A stretch of DNA of 64,000 nt. Origin: Dasypus novemcinctus. Its lineage: Eukaryota > Chordata > Mammalia > Cingulata > Dasypodidae. The notes under the pieces are model-generated. The model was given only the letters and a program-made list of their open reading frames with translations, did not search any database and had not been told where the DNA came from. Position 1 is the stretch's first letter, and each line of letters begins with the position of its first letter. A program made the translations under genes and the position numbers. The DNA lies in contig NC_080685.1 in NCBI RefSeq assembly GCF_030445035.2, positions 113,758,432-113,822,431 of the forward strand, in the 5' to 3' direction. This document shows, in pieces, positions 47,961-61,467 of this stretch.

Positions 47961-49675
47961 GAACCTGTCAGTGTAACACTGTAATTCAGTATGGTAATGG
48001 TACAATTCAATTCAATTATGAAAGAAAAAACTAAGATTTGAAGAGGTGCTTGACATGTATTACCAACAGAATCAGCCCTAGCCTATGTGCCAGATATTAT
48101 TACAGACATGTATCATTAAAATTGTTTTTGATATGGCTATTACTGAGTTCAAAGCCACTGTCTCAGTTCACAGGCTTCTACTGGGATGAGTTTCTGTTTG
48201 TCCTTTCCTTTGATTGTCCTACAGGAAGAACATGGGTGTGGTTTATAATTGTTCCTACCCCTGCTGAATAAGGTTGTGTCTTATTCTGTTCTATTCTTGG
48301 CATGAGGACAGCCATAATGCATTGATGTAATGTGTTCCCAGAGAACTTTTATAGACTTGGGCATCTGTGAAATTGTCCTAGATGTGTCCCTTAAGCCATG
48401 GAAGCAAGGACAGAAGGACATTTCCCCATGGATACTTTGACCTTCCTCTATTTTAAAAGAGTTAGGAAGTCCTGTTAATTCAGGGTACATACCCTTCCCA
48501 AACTCATTGGGTCCTAGCATTATTCAGTATTATTTGTTGAGGCTGCCTGACCCATTTCACAAAAATCTCATCATTTTTCCATTCTGGCTATCATGCTTTG
48601 CCTTCCTCCTGGAAGAAAACACCCTCTAATCTTATTATTCAAGTTAATAGATGTGCTAGTTAATAAATCTTCCAGTTAATAAATGCTGTGCTTTATTAAA
48701 CATAAATTAATTTTGTTCCATGAAGCTTAGACTAGCACCTATCTTCCCCTAAGCCCCTCTGTGTCTTTGGGATAATGTTCTTTGATCCACCATGCAGTTA
48801 TTCTCATTGCAGATTAGGGGCCTGAGTTAAGGTAAGATATATGTTTTGTTCCCCAAAATGGTGGGCCCCCATATTAGGGTTAGGTGAGTGGTAGGCACAC
48901 CTAAATTTTATTTAGTTTGAGTATGCTATCAGGTCTTGTATAGCCTTGTCAATTTCTAAAAGGAAGAGTAATCTTGTCAAGTATTTACTTCATCTTTCTA
49001 AGTGATTTGGTTGATTCTCATTTATTTGCAGTGCTCATGTTCTATGAAGTCATAGGGATCACTGAATCAGTTCATAACTGTGTTAGGTTCCTGTGAGCCC
49101 CTGGACACCATGTTTCCCATCAACCAATTAAAAATTATTTTATGTGTCTTTCTCTTTAAAGACTCCCTAATGTATATTGCTGATTATCATTTAATTCTTG
49201 ACCAACAGCACCATACTTCATGCCTGAATTAAGAAGTTTAAAATACATATTTTCTCTGTAGGACATATCACAGCAGTGTTGAGATTATGAACTTTGGATA
49301 GCACTCCAGCACTATCCTTTGGAAACATTTTAAACAGTAAAGTCAATTTTAAAAAAACAAAATGCAAAATACTCATCACTGTATATAGCACAAAAAAGAC
49401 TCTTTACATTATGAGAGACAAAACAAGAAAGCAAAGTGTCAAGTTTAACTTCAACTGGGATGTACTCATTATGAGAGTAAAAGTTTTCACTGCTCTGTTT
49501 TTGTCTGAAATTACTGGGAGTGACCAATTAATTTTACTGAGTAGACAGAGTCACAAATACAGAAACCCATGAATAATGAAGTTGGAATATATTTTTATTC
49601 TCTGCTCTGAGCATCTTTTGAGGCATTAATTCTGTCAACAGTATGTTCTGCGTCCTGGATTTCTAGGTTCTTGGT
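47961..49675. other. Stretch without a recognised gene
   Basis: Moderately AT-rich. Short frames occur on both strands (48038-48520, 49294-49572) without known domains. No RNA gene was seen. Confidence 0.4.
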
Positions 49676-50240
49676 GATGTCACATAAAAAAATTTAAGGA
49701 CACACCATAGGCTAGGCAGGGGAATTAGGAGTTTATTAAGAAACACATAAAGGTAGTACACAACCCCAGACATGGGTGCAGGCATGCTACAGGGTGAGAT
49801 GTACGCCCCTTCTCTGGGGGCTTCTGGTTTTATTGACTACCATTGGGAGTTAGGGTTTACTCTGACTGGAGTATTTAGGACAAAGTGGGGGGACTTTATT
49901 GGGTATTTTAATTTTTATGGGTTGCTCTAAAGGGTGATGTCTGAGATCTCCAAAAGTTTGCATAGGGCTGACCTAAGTAACAGGAAGAGAATAATCGACA
50001 AGAGAAAATCACTATGATAGGGAGAATAGAAAGAAAAGAAATGGGCTCAAATTTTCAGTCTCATCAATATTGATTGTGGGTGTGTTCTGTCCTATGAAAT
50101 CTAGAAAAGAAGTTACCTGTTTCCAATATACAATGGAAGGACAAACATAGGATAAACATTCCAATTCCAATAAGGAGAAATTGGAAGGAAAGGAGGGTTC
50201 ATGTGTCCCAAACAATCCTGAAACCCAGCAAAGCAAAGCC
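49676..50240 (-). repeat. Possible antisense LTR fragment
   Basis: Carries TTTATT blocks (complement of AATAAA) near 49733 and 49893, next to a mid-GC block, a layout often seen in antisense LTRs. No termini or target duplication were found, so this is a weak call. Confidence 0.28.
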
Positions 50241-50309
50241 CATTAGAACTAAAGGTCTGTGAGTTATCTATGGATCAATGTTTTTATGTAAGGACTTAAT
50301 GGAGCACCA

Positions 50310-50785
50310 GCAACATCCCTTGCAAGCACTTGTGCAGTGGCCAAGTTCTCCCCAAACACTGGGGCATACTCTCTACCTTCTCCAAGCATCGAGATGGCAT
50401 CCAGAGTGCTACACAAACCTGGGTCATAGGACCCACTCTCTTGGGTGATGTCCATGTTCTCTACAAACCCCTGGGCACAGGCCTCACCCTTGGGTGGTGT
50501 CCAGGCTCTATACAAACCTGGGTCACAGGCCTCATTCTCTTAGGTGGTGTCCAGGCAGACTCTCCACACATCCCCAGGCACAGACCTCACACTCTCAGTA
50601 TTGGCTTGTTGTTTAGGCTCCCCAGAAACCTTGGTTCATGGACCACACATTGTCTTAGGATTGAGGTGGTAATTAGACTCTCCACAAATCTTGAGGCATA
50701 GATCTCACACTCTCCAAAGGCCTGGTAGTGAGCAGGCTCTCTGAAAACTTGGGGCACAGGTCCCCCATCTCTTAGTTCTAGGCAA
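50310..50785. repeat. Degenerate minisatellite, about eight units of 49-63 bp
   Basis: Successive units share 'ccaggctctctacaaa', 'cctgggtcacaggcctcac' and 'tctcttaggtggtgt' type blocks, starting near 50340, 50400, 50451, 50500, 50551, 50610, 50668 and 50727. Units 2-4 are closest to each other. Long frames on both strands (50330-50701, 50264-50515, 50587-50997) result from few stops in the repeat and show no known domain. Confidence 0.72.
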
Positions 50786-51049
50786 ACAGCACTTTTTGTG
50801 AACAATGGGTTGCATGCCCACCCCCTCCAAGAGCAGGGTGGGCCCACATTTTCCACACACTTGGGTGGGCCCACTCTACTGGCCTGAAGAAAGCTCTTCA
50901 CCACAGACTTAGGCTTCCATTGTACTGCAGCTGACGTCATTCTTCCTTCAATTTGTCCCTTCCTGTACCTTTTATTCAAGGCTGGCAGTGGTACCATTCA
51001 TACAAGTTATACATGCAAAAACAAAAACAAAAAACAACAAATCAAGACA

Positions 51050-52260
51050 ATTGATCTTTCCACAGATCTTTCTGGTAAAACTACGTTTCCAATGGTGACT
51101 TCCACTGAAATGGCTGACTAGTTCCAGGTTCAGTTACACATTACATAGAACCCTATTCTTTTCTTTTCACTTAGGAGTTCATCCCTTTCATCCCTTTCCT
51201 CTCATATTTGACTATAATCTGCAAGGAATTACCAAGTTTCATTTCCATACTTAGCTTGGAAATCTCCTCAGCTACATATCTAAGTTCATCACTTTTAAGT
51301 TTTGATTCCCAAGCAACATCAGAGATCAATTTTTCCAAGTTCATTGCCATTGTTCTGCTGGAACTCCCATGATGCACATACTGGCATGCTTGATATTAAC
51401 CCTTAGGATAGTAACCTTCAGATCTCATAGGGTCTGTTCACATTTTCCATTACTTTTTTTCTTTCTGCTCCTCAGCCTGAATCATTTCACTTGTCTTCTA
51501 TTTGACTTTGCTCATCTTTCTTCTGCCAGCTAAAAACTCCTGTTGAAACACTAGCAGATTTTTAAATATATTGTTGGTCTTCAACTCCAGTATTTCTGTT
51601 TGCTTCCCTTGTAAAATATCTCTTTATTGAGATCCTCATGTTGTTCATTCATTTTTTTCCCCTGATATCCTTTAGTTCTTACTCCACTATTTCTTTTTAT
51701 CCTTGAGCATGAGCATCACATGTTTAAAGTCTTTGCTTGGTATATACAAAGTCTGTTCTTCTTCTTTGATGTTTTCTGTTATTTTATCTTGTTCATTTCA
51801 ACCAGTCATTTTCTGTTTCTTTGTCCTATAATCCTCTGCTGCATAATTTACATTTTAATATTTGACAGTGTATTCTCTGGAATATAGTCCATGATCTATC
51901 TCTTTCTTACATTTGTTTCCAGGTAGTGATTATGACAGAGATTTCCTAGGGATTTAGGACCTAAGTAAAATAAACAAAGCACTACAAGTAACACCTTTCA
52001 CAGTCTCAGCAGAGTAGCACTGCTCTGGCTGGTGTCCTTCTTCAGAGTTTAGCTCTTTTGTTAAAGTCAGCAGAGGAGTATGTAAAGTGTAGTTTCCACT
52101 TGTCTTCTCTGAACCGGTGTCTTGCCATGGGCTTGTGATTTTATTTGGCCATAGGAATTCCCTCGGTTATAGGAATTTTAATGTGCCCACTAATTCCTAT
52201 GAAATATACTCTCTCCCAATCCTGGATGCCCTATTGTATGACATAAAGTAGATAATCTTT
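51050..52260 (-). mobile_element. Antisense old L1/HAL1 5' region
   Basis: The minus strand resembles the long 5' region of ancient L1M/HAL1-like elements. Blocks about 'aagtctttgcttggtatat', 'tctgttattttatcttgttcat' and 'tttgacagtgtattctctgg' follow one another in the expected order. Highly decayed. Confidence 0.5.
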
Positions 52261-53619
52261 TGCCTCAGCCTGTTTTGACTTGATTGCTTTCCATAACCTG
52301 CTTCTGTCTGCAGTGAAGTGCTGGGAGGGCCAGCCAAAGAATAATTTCCTGGTTCAGTCTCATTCACTCTGGCAGGCTAGTCAGGCACCCCAGAATATAC
52401 ATAGGGATCACTCTGCCACCCCTGGAACAGGACCAAGGATCCACAATGGGGCACAGGAGGACTGCACACCATTCTGTGAGGGGTGGGGAAAGGGCCAGCA
52501 AGGCATCATGAGTTTCCCCTACCATTTTATAACCTGTATTTGCCCAATTTCTCACTTGCCTAATTGCTACACTTCAGCTGTTTTTATTATGTATGTATAA
52601 TTCTAAGAAAGATGACTTTGTTAGTCTTTGCTATTTGTTCAAAGTTCCTGTGGATCAGCACACCCTAGAACATTTTATTATACTACCTTCTTGGTCAACT
52701 GGAAACCCATACCTGAGGCAACCCGATTCTGGGCATGCCATTCCTTCTAGATATGATTTTTTTACATTTTGTAAAATTTAATGAGAAACAAATTCAATAA
52801 GAGAATAACATTCAAAAGGAAAGATAACCCAGTGGAGAAATATGCTGCTAGCAACAATATCTCCAAGGAAGCAGAAAGGAAATTAAGGTGTGTATATAGA
52901 GAAAGGATGTAATACAAACCATATGCTTTAGTGGTAATGATCATTACTTCCTGAGTCTCAGAAATTACTTCTAATATGGACTACAATCTTAAAAAAGAAC
53001 AAAATTCCTGCTGCTTCCAAGTATTCAGTAATATATTATGTATACACACACACATGTTCCCACAAGACTGATCTTTTTCTAAGTTAGAGAGGAACAACAT
53101 ATTGGATCTATAATTTATTTAAGCAATTAACTCATCTCAAAGAGTCAATGTGTGTTTAATGAATTGGCCTCAAGTTTAAACCTTTAAAAAATGCCTTCAT
53201 TTTTATATGTGAAAGTGTGCTGATCCAAATGAAGATACCTCTTACACCATGATCTTCCCAGACTGCTGGGAGGACTATGTTATCATTATATGAGCAGAAA
53301 GTTTCTTATAATTAATCCTTAGAGAAACTGACTTTTTTATACTATGTCTTCTCTTAGTTACACTTAAATTTAAATGGCCATTTAAGTTCTTTCTGATGAT
53401 TTCTAGTAATACACATCCTTGCAAAATTATTTAAGTAATCTACATCCATGTGTCATCAACAACATTTATTTTGGATATGGGTCAAAAAAATTGTTCAACC
53501 AAAATTGAATGCAAATCAATCAGGTATTTTGCCATTTTAGCTCTAAGCTTTAATCAAAATTATTTTTGTTTCCCAAAGATTTTTAACAGATACTATAATT
53601 CAATAAATTAAACCAGTTT

Positions 53620-55845
53620 TATTTGAGTTTCCAATGAAAATTGCTAGAAAATAAAAGTTTTGCTCTAGGAGAGTTTTCATTTAAAGTTATCTAAACATTG
53701 ACCACTGGATGAAAATGAAGCAAGGTGGAGACTTGGAAGTCATTTTTAAAAAAATAAATTTTATTCATGGTTACTATAATTTACATTTAAGCATAGTTAC
53801 TGGTAAACAAATAACCTATGTGATGCTGTTTAAAAATTATTTTATGGATATATCATTAATCTTAAACAATAACTGGGAAAAACTCTAGTTTTACTGTATA
53901 TGTATTGGTTCTAGATTACCTTGATTGCTATTACAAAGTTATGTAGTATTCTTGCATTTTGTTTTACTGTTTGTCATGAAAAAAAAATTCATTAGAATCA
54001 CAAAAGAATAGTTTCCTTAACTAAGGTACAAAGGCTTCAGTTTTATGGTAAATGAAATGAGCCCCAAATATTTAAAAAATTGGGGTTGAGTTACAATTTC
54101 ATCCAGGTCTCTGATTTCACACACAAGGCTGTCTCCCCTACAGACCATTGCTTCAGGATGTTTAATTGTCCTTTTTTTCAGACAATTAGAAGCTTGGGAA
54201 ATCTAGCTCTGATAATGCTCATTTCTCATAATGAAATGGAACACCTTTGAATTATATTGCCTGAGGACCTCTGGGAGATTGTGGTTAGCCTGCCTCCATA
54301 AATTCAGCAGTTTTGCCTTTCACCATCCAATAAAAGTTTTTGGGTCTTTTTTATGTCTAAATACAGGGGAAACCCAAAATTCTACCTTATTATTGTAAGG
54401 CAATGCCATATTAGTCATATATTCTCCTGGAACATAAATTGTAATTTCAATTAACATCAATATGATTCATCTTTTGAAGGAAAAGTAGCCAAAAATAAGC
54501 TGCAATATATCTGGTATAGTCCATTTGTGAAATCAGTTATGACTTTTAAGAGATAATCTTCTTTTGCCTTTTTGGTTAATGAAGAAAATTTGAATTTTAA
54601 TGTTATGCACTGAAATTGCATTAATAAGCATTAGAAAACAAAAGCAAGACTACTGAATTGAATCGACTAGAAGAAATTGATGAGTAGTAACAAAGAAATG
54701 AGGGTATTGTGTATTTCTTACTAAGGAATTAAGGTAAGAAGTGGGATGCCCCATATTGTCCTAAGGTCTTAGAGCCCTAACCAGCACAGTCAGCACAGTT
54801 CAGTTTATATATTATTTTCCAGTATAGCTATTAGCAGTGCATCTTTTCATTTTCCAAAGTGTTTCAGCTCAGAAAAAGACTGTGTTCACCTTAACTGGAA
54901 GCCTGTTTCCTGATATGATTTCAGGAGGCCACCTAATCATGATGGGTTCATGTCTCTTCTAGGTGCAGATATTTTATCCACAGATGGTCAGTTCACCCAA
55001 ACCAGATCTATAAATCCCTCCCCTGTACTTCTCCAAAGTATAATGGAGAATCAGAGTCAGTTTCCTTTCTTTGGCATCAGTTGTAAGGGACTAATGCCAC
55101 ATCCGTCACTGGAGGTATTCTTCCCTATGGATGGAAAACATTTCACCCCAGAGAGAAAGAAGCCAAGAAGCAGAGATGCAGGGAAGAGGAATTTGATTTA
55201 AGTGCTGGTCAACATGGAGGCCTGTGTTTTGCTTACTGAATTCCTTGTAGGAGTCTCTGAGCCATCAAAATACTTTCTTTCCCCTGACTGATTTAGAATT
55301 GAGTTTTGTCACTTGCAGCAGCCCTCCAATACAGATTTTGGTTACTAAAATCAATGTACTGCAAGTGATATGCCCAAAATAATGGATCTAGCAATATTTT
55401 TATGCTACAAGATTGTGAGGATTTTCAGACTGGGCAGCTGGCCACTTTTAATATGGAGATGTAGAGAAATTCATTAAATTATCTTCTTTTGTTTTTTATT
55501 TTTCAGTGAATTCTGAGCTTTTGGGAAATTCACTAGGAAAGTTTTAGTACATCACAGTGGTTTGAATAAATCTTGTGCCCTTCAGTGGGGAGGGAATCAG
55601 GTTGGGAAAGTAATTATTCAAACAGGCAAACCTGAAAAAAAGGGAGCAGAAGGAAGACTGGGAAACAGCATCATTATGGAAAGCCATTTATTCTCATAGA
55701 TAGTTTATCATTCATGGTGGGCAGCTTCATATACCTTTGGAACTGTACAGTTAATCTACAACTCTGAAATCCTAGAAGCTATAGCAAAGTGTGGGAAAAT
55801 CCAGTAATTGTTCCACTCAACTTCTGACTGTGTATCTTCTAAATC
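53620..55845. other. Duplicated intergenic DNA without a recognised gene
   Basis: Part (54230-54600) aligns with copy A near 34330-34870. An 83-codon frame at 54950-55201 has no known domain. No RNA gene was seen. Confidence 0.4.
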
Positions 55846-55849
55846 ACAA

Positions 55850-58270
55850 AGTCAAGATGGCTCCATTTAAAAGCATACACCAACTCTGATACAAACCTGT
55901 GAACAATATACCATGAAAATATATTTGTATCTGCCCTGCCTCACTCAGCAAAACAATTATTACCACATATCTCACTATGCCAACCAATTTTTTTTTAACA
56001 ACACTTAGAGGCCAGACAGAGGCTGAGATCCATTTATAGAAGCTGAGATTAAGGGATTATGTATAACCCTGGGTGTGGTGACATGAACTCAAAGTACAGT
56101 GATGAAGTGCAATGGAAAAAATAAACAACTTCTCTGAAGTTTCTATTTAGCAAAGTAATCCCCCTTCCAACCAAATCCTCAACAAGAAAATGAACTATAT
56201 CCAAGTAATATTAGAATGAACTGTTTGATCAGGAAACACGAAGCCAGGTGTGCCAGCATGTTGGCTGCAGCTGAAAACCAAAAAGGAAGCATATTTTGCA
56301 GGGTTGAGTTCCTTTGCTAAAGTTTCCTTGCAAAATACTTTTTCTAAAATGTACTGGAGGAAGGATTATGGGAATATGGAAATAGACTAACAGGCAGAAC
56401 TGAATGCTCTCATAAAAACCATGGTGAAAGAGCCAGAATCTGTCCAAGGGACCTGCTTTGGGGGTCAGCAGACCAGGACAGTGCTGCACAACTCTCAGGA
56501 GGGTGAGTGACATACAGATGAAAGAACTGAAATGACAAATATGAGTTACCAAGTCCCCATGGAGGCCAGGAAGGTCTCCTCTCCCCCACCCCAAGATATT
56601 AAGCTGTGGTGAAACAACTGGTTCATCACAGCTGAGAGGGGAGCAGACATGTTCCTCCCTGTCAGCTGTTTTAAGGGAAAAGGGATGGGAGATTAGGGGT
56701 GTTTTCTTCAGTAAATTCAGCTAGCAGAGCCCTCTTTGAATCCCTATCTGGAGATTCAACACATGGAAATAGGAAAGCTGAGACTGAAACACCTTCATAA
56801 AAAGGTGTGCTACTAGTGCCATCTCCTGGTAAGTCTGGGAAATGCATAGACAAAAACTGTTTGACCTTTCTATAGCCAACCCTTGGGAGAAAATCAATGC
56901 CCCACTGGTGAGTACATGGCCTGATTTAAGAAAACTTAAGCTGGGCAATTTAAAAACTGAGAATAAGTTGAACCAAATATTAAGGAAGAGCTATGAAAAA
57001 AAACAATAGGCAAGAGAGAGAAATTAGCCATCAGAGTAACTTCACCAATATATTTGGATGCCTGCAAATCAACAAGAAATTACAAGCCATACTAGGAAAT
57101 ATACATGGCCCAGTCACAAGAACAAACCAAATATCCTGATGAGATACAAGGCTTAGTACAATTAAGCAATAATAATTATACAACTCTTTTAAATCACTTC
57201 AAATAATTTAAAGAAAATATGACTAAAGAAATAAAAGATATTCAGAAGACACTGGGAGAGCATGAAGAACAATTTGAAAGTCTGCAAGGAAAATTAAAAG
57301 ACCTTATGGGAATGAAAGACATGGTGGGCGCGATTAAAAATTCATTAAAGGCACATAAGAGATTTGAATTGCTTGAAGACAGAATTCATGATTTTGAAGA
57401 CAATGTCTGAACTGGAAAAGAAAGGAGAATAGAAAAAGAAGAGAATGGAAAAAAATGGAAGAGTCTCAGGAAATTGAATGACAAAATAACACATAAATAT
57501 TTGCATTATTAGTGTCCCAGAAGGAGAAGAGAATGGAAAGGGGACAGAAGGAATATTTGAGAAACTAATGACCAAAAACTTCCCAAATCTTATGAAGGAC
57601 ATAGATATGACTATCCAAGAAGGACAATGCACCCCAAACAGAATAAACCTGAATAGACTTACCCTGAGACACCTAGTATTCAGAATATCAAATATCATGG
57701 ATATAGAGAGGATTCTGAAAGCAGCAAGAGGAAAGCAAAGCATCACATACAAAGGAAACATGATAAGATTAAGTGCCAACCTCTCATCAGAAACCATGGA
57801 GGAGAGAAGAAAGTGTTATGCTGTATTTAAGGTACTGAAAGAGAAAAACTGCAAGCCAAGAGCTCTGTATCTAGCAAAGCAGTCCTTCAAAAATGAGACA
57901 GTGGCCACTGGAGGTGCTGAAGGCAGAAAGAGGGAAAATAAGGTGTAATATAGGGGGCAGTTTGGAGGCTTGGAATTGTCCAGAATGACATTGCAATGAC
58001 AGACACAGGCCATATATATCCTGCCATAACTTACAGAATGTAAGTTGAAGTGGAAGAGAATGAAAACTACAATGTAAACTATAATCCATGCTTAGTGGCC
58101 ATGCTTCAACATGTGTTCATCAATTGGAATGAATGTACCACACTAATGAAAGAAGTTGTTAATGTGGGGAAAAGTGGGAGGTATGGGGAGTGGGACATAC
58201 AGGAATTCATTATATTTTTATGTAACATTTTAAGTAATCTAAATATCTTTTTAAAAAATAAAAAATATTA
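55850..58270 (+). mobile_element. Nearly full-length HAL1 (half-L1) retrotransposon
   Basis: A 2.4-kb element with three parts. A 5' UTR begins near 55850 with an 'aagatggct' start typical of L1/HAL1 5' ends. A single ORF1 region follows at 57200-57950. The 3' UTR ends in an A-rich tail near 58250. ORF2 (endonuclease and reverse transcriptase) is absent by design, as in HAL1 elements, which rely on L1 proteins in trans. The 3' UTR matches the inserts at 27840, 41832 and 44967. It is missing from duplication copy A, so it inserted after the duplication. Confidence 0.78.
57219..57948 (+). pseudogene. HAL1 ORF1 (L1 ORF1-like RNA-binding protein), frameshifted
   Basis: The first part (57219-57410, 63 codons) is a Lys/Glu-rich coiled coil. 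The second (57568-57948, another frame) carries the conserved RNA-binding and C-terminal domain of L1 ORF1 proteins, with Pro-Asn-Leu-Met, the 'RILKAARGKQ..TYKG' block and a 'RLSA' block in the family order. Stops and a frame change between 57411 and 57567 break it. In its active form the protein would coat the element's RNA. This copy is dead but well enough preserved to be a relatively young HAL1. Confidence 0.75.
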
Positions 58271-58299
58271 AAACTAATAAAAATAAAATAAATACGTTT

Positions 58300-58690
58300 T
58301 AAAAAATGGTGAGTTCAAAATCTTCAGACAAAAAGTGATAGAATATTTTACTAAAGACCAGATTTGCAAGAGATCTGAAGCTTCATAGGAAAAAACAAAG
58401 GCAAGAGACTTGGAGATAGTTTAAAAATGAAGATTATTAGGAAGGGTAAAGCATAAGACAGATATTAGAGTGATATGACAGTAGAGAAGAGAAGGACAAA
58501 ATGGATGAAGTAATGCCTTTACAGTAGTAATGCTGAATGTTAATGGATTGAACTCCCCAATCAAAAAACATAGACTGATAGAATGGATAAAAAAATATGA
58601 GCCAGTTATATGCTGTCTACAATAGACCCACCTGAGATGTAAGGTTAATAGTGAAAGGCTAGAAAAAGGTATTTCAAAGAAATACTAACC
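58300..58690 (+). mobile_element. L1 fragment (start of ORF2)
   Basis: Resembles the 31740-32040 fragment, including the conserved start of the L1 endonuclease near 58536-58640 (Leu-Asn-Val-Asn-Gly-type motif, then a Cys-Leu-Gln-Thr-His-Leu-like stretch with a stop). It follows the HAL1 tail directly and may be a separate insertion. Confidence 0.5.
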
Positions 58691-61467
58691 AAAAAATAGC
58701 TGAGGAAGACCAGATAAATGTAAAATAACAACATTATCATATATGAACAATAATTACTCAGTGCAGTGGCAAATTGTTCCTGTTCTCTAATTCTGTAATT
58801 ATTTTTCATGCAAAATGAACACTTGCTTTTAATAGGGAAGGGCTAGAAAAGAGTTAAATTCTTGGATACTTCATTTTTTTTTAACCTTTTTAAAAATACT
58901 TTTTAATTAAAATAATCTATCTGGATCAATAATGATTTTGCATGACTACTATTGAAAAAGATTTTTAGTTTTTCTGCCTTATAAAACTATGAATTGGCAA
59001 GTTATTTGTGTAATTCATTCCAATAAGATGTGAAGAATTCCCAAATAGGAATTTGGTTATCTAGAAAAAATTTTGTCCTAAATGGAAATTAAATAACTAA
59101 ACCAATAATTTATTTCATTCTTAAAGATTATGTCCAATTGTTTGAGCTGTAATATAAAAATTAGAATTATGTTATAATTAATTTGTTTTATTTGAATTAC
59201 TATTTGCATTTATAAACATTTGTTGCTATGCTACTGCTATCCATTTTTATAATTGATTATATAAAATCTATCCTGGCTTTGCACTCTCATTTAAAATTTG
59301 TAATTTCCTTCAATCCTTTTTTCTATTTATTTTACAATTTTATAATAAAGGATTTTTTAACTGTTAAAATTAGCCATTTGATTTTACACTTAGGATAGAT
59401 CATATAATATGTGAACATACCTCAATAAACCTGCTTAATAAGCAAATAAATGATTGTGCAAAAGTAGCCAGAAATAGCAGCTATGTATAGCACGGGAAGC
59501 AGAAATGGAGAGGTGAGCAATGTTCTTATTTGTTTGTTTGTTGTTTATTATTATTTATTATTGAAATAATGAAAATGTTTTAATAATGATTGAAGTGATG
59601 AACACACAACTATGTGATTATACCAAATACCATTGATTGTACACTTGGGATAAATCATGTGCTTATTAATATGTATCAGTAAAATTGACTTGTTTAAAAA
59701 TTTTACCTGGAGGACATGGGAGAAGAATACTTAGAAAAGGCTAAATCGGGGACATCCAGGTTAACTGACTGAGAAAACACTTTTTCTGAAGGCCAATGGT
59801 CAATAAATTAATATGACAATTTCTCTTATTGGCCTTATTTTTCCTATATTGCAGTAGTATATGAATATAATGTGGAACACTATATTGCTTCCATTTTTTC
59901 CCTCAACTAAATGGGTACAAATTATTCTTCCTATATCACACAATATGTATTTTGAAAATTTACATTATTTGATTCAAAGATGGTAGAACTCAAGATATGT
60001 ATCTGGGCATCTCCAATAAGAAAGAGTATCATCTAGTATGCCTTGTTTGGAACAGGAAGTCATGTGGAATGCTTTTCTATTCTCTCACTGGCAGGTTGAC
60101 CAGAAGATAAGATATGCCACTGGAAAGTATTTCTTTACAACTGTCTTTTCATAACCCCATTTTATTCTCAAAAGGAGCCCAAATTTGTCAATATTGCATG
60201 CTTTCCTTATCTACTGTGAAAAGGATAGATGAAATATATGGCAGTGTAAGTGATAATATGATTATATAAATCAGTGGTGGATTTATTGTATGGAGGTAAG
60301 GAAGAGAAGACAATTGAGGTTTTCTTTAGCACACATCTGTTTTATGCATGACAAGGAAATCTCTTCTCCTAGAAATTAGTTCCTCTCAAAACTGTACAAA
60401 AACTTGATTGGTCCTGGTATGATCGTATAGCTAATGTCAGATAAGGAAATTTTCTGGGTCATTGCAAATTTGAATTAAATCAACCTCAATTCATTGATAA
60501 TATCATTATAAAACTCAGGATTTCCCTTCATTGTGTTACTACATGTGAGCAAAATCAGTTTACCATGTATCTGAAGACGATATCAATGCATGAAGAAAGT
60601 TTAAACAGAAGATGGCAAAACATTCAAGTCACCAGTTATGTATTTTTGGATTTTTATCTAGTAATGGGTTTGAAATTCTTATGAGGTTAATGTTTTCCTG
60701 GATATGAAAATTATAATTTATTGGGAAAAATAAAAACTACATAAATGTTAAGGTAAAATAAAAATTTAAAAGGACAATGATATAAGGTTTGATATTGTTT
60801 ATTTGACTTACATCTATTTCTAAAGTGATGAAATTAATAGTAAGATATGTATCAAGTTCATTGGAGAAGTCTTTCTTTCTAGCTGGATGAGAATAAGTAC
60901 TTCATGTAGTAGATGATGCTTGAATTGACATAAAAGGGAAATGCAAATGTTAAAGAGCAAAGTGTATGGAAAAGTGTCATTCATAAATATATCTAAATTT
61001 AATAAGAAAAATAATGATTTTAATAATAATTGCCACTAAGAGCTAATTTTAAAAAGAACTCAACTTATTCATTGATTACATTTCATTGTGTGTGAGTGTG
61101 TAAGAGAGTTTGTGTTTATGTGCATATGTGTGCACTTCTTTACAAATCTGATACATATCAACTCAACCAACAATGTACAAAAATATGGACTTCATTACTA
61201 CTCTACTATTGTTTTGTCTTCACTTAACCAACAGCACAATCACCATATCAATTAAGTGTCACTATCAAAACCAAGAGTAATTTATTTAATATTTATTCAT
61301 GAATTTTAAGAATAAGAAGCATGTGAGCCCAGTTTGACTACATTCTTATGACAGGACATAATATGATGACTTAGCATAGACATACTGCCATTTATTGTAT
61401 CAATTGCTGAACTCATTCTCTAAAAGACCGATAATTCTCAGGTCTGGAATGATTCCCAATGATTCCC
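58691..61467. other. 3' flank of the intact OR gene
   Basis: AT-rich, without exons. The part from about 60780 aligns with the flank of the OR pseudogene (35640-36240). An OR 3' UTR probably extends into its right end; no single poly(A) site can be chosen. Confidence 0.45.

Noticed and set aside
50264..50997. Frames of 83-136 codons on both strands
   Set aside because: They lie mostly in the minisatellite, follow its unit, and contain no recognisable domain.
57345..57797. 150-codon minus-strand frame
   Set aside because: It is the antisense shadow of the HAL1 ORF1 region.
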